Below are positions 1 through 6,187 of a DNA stretch of 28,906 bases, piece after piece. This DNA comes from an uncultured Marvinbryantia sp. GTDB lineage: Bacteria; Bacillota; Clostridia; Lachnospirales; Lachnospiraceae. The translations under genes and the position numbers were made by a program. The stretch lies in assembly GCA_934394985.1 (NCBI GenBank), contig CAKRRF010000029.1, positions 1-28,906 of the forward strand. Reading direction: 5' to 3'. Every line of letters starts with the position of its first letter. Positions within the stretch are counted from its first letter, which is position 1. Below the pieces are notes generated by a model. The model was not told the DNA's origin. It did no database searches and saw only the letters and a list, made by a program, of their open reading frames with translations.

Positions 1-1355
1 AGACGAACTACTTCTTCAAAATCGGTAATATCACTTCGTCCGCTTACCTGCCACATGCCAGTGATTCCAGGCTTAATCGCAAGTCTTGCACGATGGTGAA
101 GCTCATACAAATTCGTTTCTGAAATCAAGGGTGGGCGAGTACCTATAATCGACATATCGCCTTTCAACACGTTAAAAAACTGCGGAAATTCGTCAATGCT
201 TGTTCTTCTGATAAAATCCCCAATACCAGTCTTATGTGTCCCATCTGGAAGTATCTTATTTCCGATAACACGAGGATCAAAGTCCAATTTGAACATCTTT
301 CCATCTCCAAGTTTGTTATCTTTCATAAGCTCTGCCTTACGTTCTTCGGCATCCATATACATACTGCGGAACTTGTACATCTTGAATCTCTTTCCATTCT
401 TTCCTACACGTTCCTGTGCAAAGAAAATCGGTCCCGGTGATGCTATGTAAATTGCCGGAGCAACAAATATAAACAAAATTCCGGTAATTAAGCATCCTAC
501 CAACCCACCTGCAATATCCATCAAACGTTTCAGCATCAGATCTCTTGTAGATACATAGTTAATACTGGTAGTCAGTACTGTATAATCTCCGACTTTTTCT
601 ACAAACTGTTTTTTCCCTGGCACGCTTTGTACCTTTGCAAGATTCAAATGAACGGTTACTCCGGTTTCCGTAAACTGCTCGATTAGTTCTTTTGGATATG
701 GAACTACACCGGATATCACAATCAGAACTTCATCAATCCATTCCTTGCAGACATATTCAGCAGCATTTTCCATATTGGCTACTACTTTCACACCATCAAT
801 ATACTTTCCTGTCATTTCTTTATCTATGACAGCAATTCCAGCAATCTTATACCGGGCATAATTATGCTCTTTCATGCTCTCTACTACTGCACTCACTACA
901 TCTGCTGAAACAACTAGCAGTAAGGAACGATTTTCACCATCTTCCATTTTCTTTCTAAGTAAATGTTTCCACAGTTCTCTTACCAGATAAGTAAGTAGAA
1001 TATAGATAACGATATTCAGTATCAATGCCAGTCTGGAATATTGATGTCCTTCCTGAAGCATAAACAAATAAAGCAATAAACATGCTCCAAGAATTACTCC
1101 ATGCTGTGCTGTTACAACAAAATCTTTATAGTATCCTCTTTTCAAAACGTTTTTCAATGTTCCCATTGCAAACAGCACTACCAAATCTGCTACTTCCATA
1201 AAGACAGCCATATTTCTGTAAAGAATTAGCTGGTATGGATTAGCTCCATATCCGCTTAACGCATACGCCAGAACGAACGCCACCTGCAAACAGATCAAGT
1301 CCAAGATGATAAAATCCACATGTTTTATCCATCCTGTAGAGTCTTTTCTATACAT
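1..1355 (-). CDS. Polyprenyl-phosphate sugar phosphotransferase, C-terminus cut by window
   Basis: Membrane enzyme that moves a sugar-1-phosphate from a nucleotide sugar to undecaprenyl phosphate, the first step of exopolysaccharide repeat-unit assembly. I translated it by hand: ATG at 1355 with an AAGGGG ribosome site, 451 residues in the window and no stop before base 1. The N-terminal third has several hydrophobic helices, the middle is a CoA-binding-like domain, and the last 190 or so residues are a bacterial sugar transferase domain. That domain shows KRLMDIAGG, SPGPIFFAQERVGRNG, KFRSM, IRRTSIDEFPQ and GITGMWQVSGRS. Family members usually end 10-20 residues further on, so only the tail should be missing. 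It lies downstream of cpsB/C/D-type genes on the same strand. The sugar specificity cannot be read from sequence. Confidence 0.93.
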   Translation of the reverse strand, partial: MYRKDSTGWIKHVDFIILDLICLQVAFVLAYALSGYGANPYQLILYRNMAVFMEVADLVVLFAMGTLKNVLKRGYYKDFVVTAQHGVILGACLLLYLFMLQEGHQYSRLALILNIVIYILLTYLVRELWKHLLRKKMEDGENRSLLLVVSADVVSAVVESMKEHNYARYKIAGIAVIDKEMTGKYIDGVKVVANMENAAEYVCKEWIDEVLIVISGVVPYPKELIEQFTETGVTVHLNLAKVQSVPGKKQFVEKVGDYTVLTTSINYVSTRDLMLKRLMDIAGGLVGCLITGILFIFVAPAIYIASPGPIFFAQERVGKNGKRFKMYKFRSMYMDAEERKAELMKDNKLGDGKMFKLDFDPRVIGNKILPDGTHKTGIGDFIRRTSIDEFPQFFNVLKGDMSIIGTRPPLISETNLYELHHRARLAIKPGITGMWQVSGRSDITDFEEVVR

Positions 1356-1390
1356 ACTTTCTTTCCCCTTAAATCATTTTTCAGATAATA

Positions 1391-1567
1391 CTAATATACC
1401 TGCAGATAATTAGACGGAATGCTGTGAAAATGGCAGTCGAACCGGATCCACAGCGCAGCAAAGTATGAGATAATCACTGCCAGAAAGTCATAGATCATCA
1501 GTAGAAGGGTCACAACCTCCCAGTGCTCCATAAAATGTTTTCTTTTTTCTTTTGCCTTTTCGCCCAT
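1391..1567 (-). pseudogene. 58-residue remnant of a polysaccharide-biosynthesis membrane protein N-terminus
   Basis: A short reading frame starts at ATG 1567 behind GAGGGAAGAG and stops with TAG at 1391-1393. It encodes a basic start, one hydrophobic helix (YDFLAVIISYFAALWIRFD) and a tail SIPSNYLQVY. That pattern matches the first membrane helix of CapD/FlaA1-type epimerases or of sugar transferases, where several hundred more residues normally follow. Here the frame stops 35 bases before the start of the intact sugar transferase. I read it as the stump of a deleted or truncated gene, though a genuine short membrane peptide is possible because the start and ribosome site look intact. The identification rests on pattern memory. 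Confidence 0.5.
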
Positions 1568-1707
1568 TGTTCTCTTCCCTCATTAGTTCTCTTTTTCTCT
1601 CGTTTATCCCTGTGATCTCTTTTACAATTGATCATTTCCACAGCCGGGATCCTTCGATCCTGCCCATGAAAAGAATCAACTGTCCCCTGCGTGGGAGGGG
1701 CGGTTAA

Positions 1708-2295
1708 TTATTTTACTTTTACAGTAATCACTTTCTTGGCATCTTTATAGTTCTTAGCGCCTTTTACGTAAACGGTTACTTTGTAAGTACCCTTTTTCGT
1801 TCCTTTTGCTACAACAATCTTGCCATTTTTTACTTTGATGTTGGCATTGTTTGTCTTGTAAGATACCTTTCCGGCTTTCTTTGTTACTTTGACTTTCTGT
1901 GAAACAGCTTTCTTAGCAACTTTAGAAGCTTTTACGTTAATTGTGCTCTTAGAAACTTTAACTTTCTGAGAAGCTTTTTTGATGGTATAAGTTGTGTTCT
2001 GTTTCAGTCCTTTGTATTTACCTTTTACGACTTTAACAGTTACTGTATATTTACCGGCATCTTTACCTTTTTTAATAGTTACTTTGTAGTTTTTTGCAGA
2101 CAGCTTTTTGCCGTTTACTTTTACAACTACCTGTGAAGCCTTTGGTGCCTGCTTCTTACCATTGTATGTGAACTCTGCTTTCTTCAGAGAAGCTGACAGA
2201 GTCTGTTTGGTTGGTGAATCAGCAGCAAATACAGACATACTGCAGATCATCATAACAGATAACATGATAAGAGCGATCTTTTTTAATGTTTTCAT
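1708..2295 (-). CDS. Secreted lysine-rich Ig-like repeat protein
   Basis: A 195-residue exported protein. The start is ATG 2295 rather than the in-frame GTG at 2304, because AAGGAG sits 8 bases before the ATG. Residues 1-24 form a signal peptide with probable cleavage after SVFA. The first module (about 28-105) resembles cell-wall Ig-like/MBG modules: YNGKKQAPK, a VNGKKLSAKNYKV stretch, and GKYTVTVKVVKGKYKGL. The second module (about 108-195) has KKAGKVSYK, VKNGKIVVAKG and KKGTYKVTVYVKGAKNYK, a pattern common at the C-termini of large Lachnospiraceae surface proteins. It has no sortase signal, SLH domain or enzyme motif. The extreme lysine content suggests binding to acidic polymer such as the polysaccharide made by this operon; that is inference. 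Confidence 0.8.
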   Translation of the reverse strand: MKTLKKIALIMLSVMMICSMSVFAADSPTKQTLSASLKKAEFTYNGKKQAPKASQVVVKVNGKKLSAKNYKVTIKKGKDAGKYTVTVKVVKGKYKGLKQNTTYTIKKASQKVKVSKSTINVKASKVAKKAVSQKVKVTKKAGKVSYKTNNANIKVKNGKIVVAKGTKKGTYKVTVYVKGAKNYKDAKKVITVKVK

Positions 2296-2354
2296 TTTTC
2301 TCACTCCTTAGTTACATATATCAATAAATGCAGCTTCCCACGCCCACTCCATTT

Positions 2355-2447
2355 ATCCGTGATAAGTGGTGCCTGATGCACCGGTTCTATATGCGGATTA
2401 CCGGGGCTGACAGGACTGTCTGCCCGTATAGGATAATCCTGTGTCAG
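2355..2447 (-). promoter_or_regulatory. Structured 5' leader of the Ig-like protein gene
   Basis: The 169-bp gap between cpsD and the Ig-like gene is unusually rich in inverted repeats on the coding strand. One arm pair is at 2437-2447 and 2407-2415 (CTGACA-ca-GGA with TCCTGTCAG, 9 pairs with a two-base bulge). A second element has outer arms ATCCG/CGGAT (2394-2398 and 2355-2359) enclosing hairpin GGTGC/GCACC (2378-2382 and 2368-2372). No U-tract follows, so it is not an obvious terminator. I do not recognise it as a known riboswitch class. Confidence 0.4.
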
Positions 2448-2464
2448 GAAAAGCAGCCATCTGA

Positions 2465-3193
2465 CTACTTTTCTTTTTTCTCTTCCTTTTCATAGCCGTA
2501 GCCATATCCATAGCCATACTTATTGGCGTATTTGCCATAATATTTGCCATAGGCGCGGCTCTTGACCTCAGCACGGTTCAGCACCGTACCGAGAAGCTTG
2601 CAGCCTGACTGCTCGATCTCATGCAAGGACTGTCGGATCATGGCCTTTGGTGTCTCTCCGGCGCAAACTACCAGTACTGCTCCGTCACACATGGAAGCAA
2701 TCAGCGCACCATCGGATACACTGCCCAGTGGCGGGGTATCGATGATCACAAAACGGTAATGTTCTGCCAGCTTATCCAGCAGTTCTCTAAAACGGACATC
2801 TTCCAGCAGCGCCGATGGATTCTCCAGCAGCTGGGTGCATGGCACAAGACAGCCGTTCTGGATATTGGTCTCATAGACCACCTCATCATACTCGGCCAGT
2901 CCGGACAGATAGTGGTTCAGTCCCTTCATGTCCTCTTCATATTCGATCTGAAAGCGCTTTTTCATAACGGACTTTCTCAGGTCCACATCCACCAGTACCG
3001 TAGGAAAGCCTGCTTCGGCAAGCATCTTCCAGAGATAGGCAGATATGGTGCTTTTGCCCTCGTTTGGCAGACAGCTGGTCAATAAGATCTTTCTTGTGTT
3101 CTTTCCGCAGAACTTGATATTGATACGCAGGCGGTTCATCGCCTCTTCTACTGCGTATGGCAGTTCCGGAAGTGTAATCGTCAACTGCTTCAT
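2465..3193 (-). CDS. cpsD: CpsD/CapB-type bacterial tyrosine kinase
   Basis: Cytoplasmic autophosphorylating BY-kinase that, with its CpsC-type membrane partner, controls polymerisation and export of capsule/exopolysaccharide. It has 242 residues, the usual length of the split Gram-positive form. Visible are Walker A (CLPNEGKST, residues 41-49), Walker A' (VLVDVDLR, about 66-73) and Walker B (VIIDTPP, about 149-155). The C-terminal tyrosine cluster has nine tyrosines in residues 215-234, with a GY repeat, followed by a charged tail. The start ATG overlaps the stop of the upstream Wzz gene by 4 bases, so the pair is translationally coupled. The CpsB-type phosphatase that should remove these phosphates is encoded upstream in the same operon. 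Confidence 0.95.
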   Translation of the reverse strand: MKQLTITLPELPYAVEEAMNRLRINIKFCGKNTRKILLTSCLPNEGKSTISAYLWKMLAEAGFPTVLVDVDLRKSVMKKRFQIEYEEDMKGLNHYLSGLAEYDEVVYETNIQNGCLVPCTQLLENPSALLEDVRFRELLDKLAEHYRFVIIDTPPLGSVSDGALIASMCDGAVLVVCAGETPKAMIRQSLHEIEQSGCKLLGTVLNRAEVKSRAYGKYYGKYANKYGYGYGYGYEKEEKKEK

Positions 3194-3930
3194 CTCTTGT
3201 GTCCTCTCTTTCTGGTGCTTACTTCTTCGTCGTTTTCCATCACCCGGTCACTTTCCGGAATGGTGGTCAGCGGTACCAGACCAAAGTATTTTTCCATATC
3301 TTCTGCAGTATGTATGGTATCATCCATGAGATATTGTACTACCAGAAGGCCTGCCATCAGGATCAGTCCCAGCAGTGCACCCATCACGGTATATTTCATG
3401 TAGCTCGGTCCTGCCTTGTGATCTGCCAGCTTTGCATGCTGGGCGATATTTGGTGCCTTGGTACTCATGGTGTCTGGCAGATAAGATACTGCCACCTCTG
3501 CCATAGTTTCTGCCAGATCCATGGAAAACTGCGGATCTGTGGTGGTAGCCGTGATCTGAAGAATACGGGTATCACTCGGATTGTTCAGCGTATATAGTCT
3601 CTTCAGTGAATCGGCAGTCATATCCAGCTTCAGCTTATCAATGACCTGGTTCAATACCGGATAGCTGAGCATCAGTTCTTCGTAGTCTGCCGTCAGAGAG
3701 GTTCCCAGATTCAGGTCGCTTAAGCTGACCACAGAGTCATCGGAAGCAGATACGACATACAGCTTGGATGTGGATTCGTAAGTTGGCTCGATGAAGAAAA
3801 AGGAATAGGCATTGAAGAGCAGTGCTCCTGCCAGCAGACAAAGCAACAGATAATGCCATTTGTCCAGCAGCATATAGGCCAAATCCAGAAGGTCAATCTC
3901 CATCTCATCATTCATTTGTTTCTGGTTCAT
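3190..3930 (-). CDS. Wzz/CpsC-type polysaccharide co-polymerase (kinase activator)
   Basis: A 246-residue inner-membrane protein that sets polysaccharide chain length and activates the CpsD kinase. The start is ATG 3930 (MNQKQMNDE) with GAGGAG 9 bases ahead. A longer frame to 4074 would overlap the LCP gene and has no better ribosome site. The N-terminal helix covers about residues 25-46 (YLLLCLLAGALLF), followed by an extracellular Wzz domain containing YESTSKLYVV. The second helix, about 190-210 (GALLGLILMAGLLVV), is followed by a short cytoplasmic tail MDDTIHTAEDMEKYFGL, the segment that contacts the kinase in this family. It sits 49 bases after the LCP gene and overlaps cpsD by 4 bases. 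Confidence 0.92.
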   Translation of the reverse strand: MNQKQMNDEMEIDLLDLAYMLLDKWHYLLLCLLAGALLFNAYSFFFIEPTYESTSKLYVVSASDDSVVSLSDLNLGTSLTADYEELMLSYPVLNQVIDKLKLDMTADSLKRLYTLNNPSDTRILQITATTTDPQFSMDLAETMAEVAVSYLPDTMSTKAPNIAQHAKLADHKAGPSYMKYTVMGALLGLILMAGLLVVQYLMDDTIHTAEDMEKYFGLVPLTTIPESDRVMENDEEVSTRKRGHKR

Positions 3931-3979
3931 GTTGGTGTTCTCCTCATGTATTTTTCTATTTTCGGTTCTCTTTTGAACT

Positions 3980-4996
3980 TCAGATTTTCTCTTTATAAAA
4001 CAGTTCCAGAATGGCTTCCTGGAGGCTGTCCTCGTCCGGCGTGAAGGTCTGCCATTCATTCTCATCCGTTCCATAGGTGCCGGTGATGGTCACAGGCGTC
4101 TCTTCCTGATCGTCAATCATCAGCAATGCAATACGGCTGAACTTTCTGGCGCTGATGTTGGTCGTCATATACGCTTCCAGTCCATGGTAGAAATCCAGCG
4201 GGAAAGTATTGTCCTCACTGCACTTTGCTGCAAAGGCGGCCTTCAGCCCTTCTTCGTACTGTGCCTGACGGGCCAGACGGTTCTGGTTGGTGTCATCCTC
4301 CTTCATGGATCTGCGTCCCCGGACAAAGTTCTCTGCCTGCTCGCCGGTCAGTGTAACCGTCTCTCCTTTTTTCAGGGTATCGTCTACACCGGTAAAATCG
4401 TCCTCGACGGTAACTGTGACACCCCCTACCAGATCATTGACGATCTGGATGGCGCTCATATTTACCATGGCATAGTCATCGATCTGAGCCCCTCCCAGCA
4501 GGTTGGATACCGCTTCGATAGTATTTTCCGCACATCCCTCTGCACTGGAATGGTCGGCTCCCATGGAATGTGCCAGTGAGATCTGCACCTCAGCGGTGCC
4601 CTGACTGCTTCCATTTTCCCCATAGAACTGCACCGGTGTGATGATATTCCGGTCAATGGTCAGCAGCTTACACTGCTCGGTACTGCGATCCCGGACAAGC
4701 AGGATCAGTACATCACACTGTCCCGGGTTCTTCGCATCCCGCTCGGCTACGGTGCCTGTCGCATCGATACCGGAGAAGAGGTAGGTCTCCAGATTTTCCT
4801 TTGGCGTATAGGTCTTGCCCTTGTATACGATATCCTCTGACTTCGCCTCTTCCTTCTCATACTGAAGCTGCTTTTTATCTGCTGCGCTCAATACTCCGGC
4901 GACTATGCCGATCCCGGCTGCCAGTGCCATCGCTGCGATCCCCAGCTTCTTATATAGTTTTTTCTTTTTTTCTCTTCTGCTTTGATATTGGGTCAT
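3980..4996 (-). CDS. LCP (LytR-CpsA-Psr) family cell-wall glycopolymer ligase
   Basis: A 338-residue membrane-anchored phosphotransferase, predicted to move undecaprenyl-linked glycopolymers onto peptidoglycan outside the cell. Residues 1-16 are strongly basic, and 17-38 (KLGIAAMALAAGIGIVAG region) form a signal anchor. The LCP domain spans about 72-335: SGIDATG, DVLILLVRDRS, LLTIDRNI (R116, where many members have SIPRD), GGVTVTVEDDF, and RGRR followed by NRLARQ (226-244). These arginines match the lipid-phosphate-binding set of the family. It lies just after the small membrane peptide gene and before the Wzz gene, consistent with anchoring the polymer made by this operon. The acceptor and polymer are not determinable. 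Confidence 0.92.
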   Translation of the reverse strand: MTQYQSRREKKKKLYKKLGIAAMALAAGIGIVAGVLSAADKKQLQYEKEEAKSEDIVYKGKTYTPKENLETYLFSGIDATGTVAERDAKNPGQCDVLILLVRDRSTEQCKLLTIDRNIITPVQFYGENGSSQGTAEVQISLAHSMGADHSSAEGCAENTIEAVSNLLGGAQIDDYAMVNMSAIQIVNDLVGGVTVTVEDDFTGVDDTLKKGETVTLTGEQAENFVRGRRSMKEDDTNQNRLARQAQYEEGLKAAFAAKCSEDNTFPLDFYHGLEAYMTTNISARKFSRIALLMIDDQEETPVTITGTYGTDENEWQTFTPDEDSLQEAILELFYKEKI

Positions 4997-5011
4997 AGTT
5001 TGCTGTCCCTT

Positions 5012-5134
5012 CTAATGCATCATGGAGTTAAGCATCGCTGCTCCTCCTGTCGGATGGCTCATCTCACAGGCCATCAGTGCTGCAAGTGCCAGAAATAAAA
5101 TCACGCTGATCACTATTGCTGTCTTTTTACTCAT
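5012..5134 (-). CDS. 40-residue membrane or lipoprotein-like peptide
   Basis: A short gene: ATG 5134, stop TAG at 5012-5014, with an excellent AGGAGG ribosome site 8 bases ahead. Its start overlaps the 3' end of the cpsB gene by 8 bases. The peptide is MSKKTAIVIS, a hydrophobic helix of about 17 residues, then MAC at 21-23 and a polar tail HPTGGAAMLNSMMH. Basic start, hydrophobic core and a cysteine after LMA make it resemble a very short lipoprotein or a single-span membrane peptide. I do not recognise a family. The ribosome site and translational coupling argue that it is translated. Confidence 0.65.
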   Translation of the reverse strand: MSKKTAIVISVILFLALAALMACEMSHPTGGAAMLNSMMH

Positions 5135-5855
5135 CTGTCTTTACCTCCTCTAGTAGTATGGTTCCTCTCTGATCAAGCTGATCCAGAATGGATCGGCCCA
5201 GCTTCTTTTCGATCACTGCCCGTCCCTCTGCCAGATTCGGCACCCGGTGATGGGCTCCATGGCAGTCACTGCCAAGCACATGGGCTCTGCCCTCTTTCAG
5301 AAGCTTCAACAGTGTGTGGCGATGCCTCCAGTCCAACAGACATTCTGCATTCAGCTGTATCGTCACAGGAAGCTCCATCAGTCTCTGTACCTGCTTCTTA
5401 TTGCCTGGAATCCACAGGAACCGCTCCAGATGTGCGATCATCAGATGCAGTCCTCTCTCTTTGATCAGCCTCTCCACTTCTATGAGATTCTGATCCGTCC
5501 ATGGTACAAATGGCATCTCCAGCAGAAGCAGTCGTGTGCCTTCCAGGGTCAGAGCTTCGATCTCCTTCGCTCTGCTGATCCCGTCAAAGAATGCCACTTC
5601 GCTTCCGAGAAGAATCTGCGGAACTGCATTCATCTGATGCTCACTGATTGCATGAAAAAAGACATCACGGGCTGTTTCTCTTTTCTTCAGAAATGTGGCG
5701 ATTCTGTCCTTTGCCGCATAAAAATGCGGAGTCGCCGCCATGATGTCTATCTGTTGTGTCTGTATCTGCTCCAGCATCGCCAATGCGCTGTCAATATTCC
5801 TGGCACCGTCATCTATACCGGGCAGGATATGTGAATGAAAATCTATAACTGCCAA
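5127..5855 (-). CDS. cpsB: CpsB/CapC-type PHP-domain protein tyrosine phosphatase
   Basis: A metal-dependent phosphatase of the PHP (polymerase and histidinol phosphatase) fold that dephosphorylates the CpsD-type kinase. It has 242 residues, typical of the family. Metal-ligand motifs are FHSHILPGIDDGARN (H7, H9), AATPHFY, GSEVAFFDG, AHLERF and LGSDCHGAHHR. The start is TTG at 5855: AAAGGA lies 7-8 bases upstream, there is no in-frame ATG nearby, and the ATG at 5863 is out of frame. It is the first gene of the exopolysaccharide operon, 22 bases after the riboswitch-associated terminator, so its expression depends on read-through of that hairpin. Confidence 0.93.
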   Translation of the reverse strand: MAVIDFHSHILPGIDDGARNIDSALAMLEQIQTQQIDIMAATPHFYAAKDRIATFLKKRETARDVFFHAISEHQMNAVPQILLGSEVAFFDGISRAKEIEALTLEGTRLLLLEMPFVPWTDQNLIEVERLIKERGLHLMIAHLERFLWIPGNKKQVQRLMELPVTIQLNAECLLDWRHRHTLLKLLKEGRAHVLGSDCHGAHHRVPNLAEGRAVIEKKLGRSILDQLDQRGTILLEEVKTDE

Positions 5856-5877
5856 ACGATCATCCTTTCTGTGGCAT

Positions 5878-5908
5878 GAAAAAGGAGCATCATTGTTCTG
5901 ACGCTCCT
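5878..5908 (-). terminator. Intrinsic terminator in the exopolysaccharide leader
   Basis: On the minus strand AGGAGCGTCA pairs with TGATGCTCCT (10 pairs, one G-U) around the loop GAACAA and is followed directly by five T. It ends about 22 bases before the cpsB start and downstream of the c-di-GMP aptamer, where the expression platform of a transcriptional riboswitch is expected. The 5' arm contains GCGTCA, complementary to TGACGC inside the aptamer core (about 6068-6073), giving a possible antiterminator. Confidence 0.88.
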
Positions 5909-5973
5909 GTAGGTCTCAATATTTCTGTCTCATCATCAGACCATTCCAATGTCATGGCAAGTCTGTTTGCATA

Positions 5974-6095
5974 TGCAACTGGCTGCCATTGTCTTCCTCT
6001 ACCCCCCCCCGATCAGAAAATGCTTCTGTCAGAAAAGTAAGGTCACTGTCAGGCCCTATAGTTTTGCGTCATAACCTTTCGGTCATTTTGCCTTT
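5974..6095 (-). promoter_or_regulatory. Cyclic-di-GMP-I (GEMM-I) riboswitch aptamer
   Basis: Read on the minus strand, the leader contains GGCAAA, then the stem ATGACC-GAAA-GGTTAT (six pairs closed by a GAAA tetraloop), then GACGCAAA, then TATAGGGCCT. These match the P2 hairpin, tetraloop and GACGCAAA core of GEMM-I aptamers in order and spacing. The 3' half, AATGGCAGCCAGTTGC, matches the usual ATGG-AGCCAG-GTT end, and GCAA/TTGC can close P1. Between the two halves lies an unusually long insertion of about 55 bases that includes nine consecutive G. The aptamer precedes an intrinsic terminator and the cpsB gene. A related cyclic GMP-AMP-binding GEMM variant cannot be excluded by eye. Confidence 0.88.
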
Positions 6096-6129
6096 TAATT
6101 TAGCACGTTAAATTTTAAAATACTAATCA

Positions 6130-6158
6130 AGTATATCCATATTCTGTCTAAAATGCAA
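6130..6158 (-). promoter_or_regulatory. Promoter of the exopolysaccharide operon
   Basis: On the minus strand TTGCAT (6153-6158) and TATACT (6130-6135) are separated by exactly 17 bases. Transcription would start near 6123, about 30 bases before the c-di-GMP aptamer, and end at or run past the hairpin at 5878-5908. The -10 is strong and the -35 weak. No other good candidate was seen between 5909 and 6187. The rest of this 330-bp gap is riboswitch leader. Confidence 0.6.
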
Positions 6159-6187
6159 TGATTATTTTGTACTTTTTTATATACAAT

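Noticed and set aside
2296..2304. GTG start at 2304 for the Ig-like protein
   Set aside because: The AAGGAG site would lie almost on top of it. ATG 2295 has correct spacing and begins a clean signal peptide.
2355..2447. A second c-di-GMP riboswitch
   Set aside because: No GACGCAAA, GGCAAA or AGCCAG core is present, so only the presence of structure is claimed.
3931..4074. 49-residue N-terminal extension of the Wzz-type protein
   Set aside because: It overlaps the LCP gene, is basic and low in family resemblance, and ATG 3930 has a strong ribosome site.
5247..5834. Long plus-strand frame opposite cpsB
   Set aside because: It is antisense to a well-supported gene, has no plausible ribosome site and no protein-like composition.
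6160..6187. Terminator after the histidine fusion gene
   Set aside because: Only a weak AT hairpin (TTGTA/TACAA) is visible; there is no GC-rich stem.
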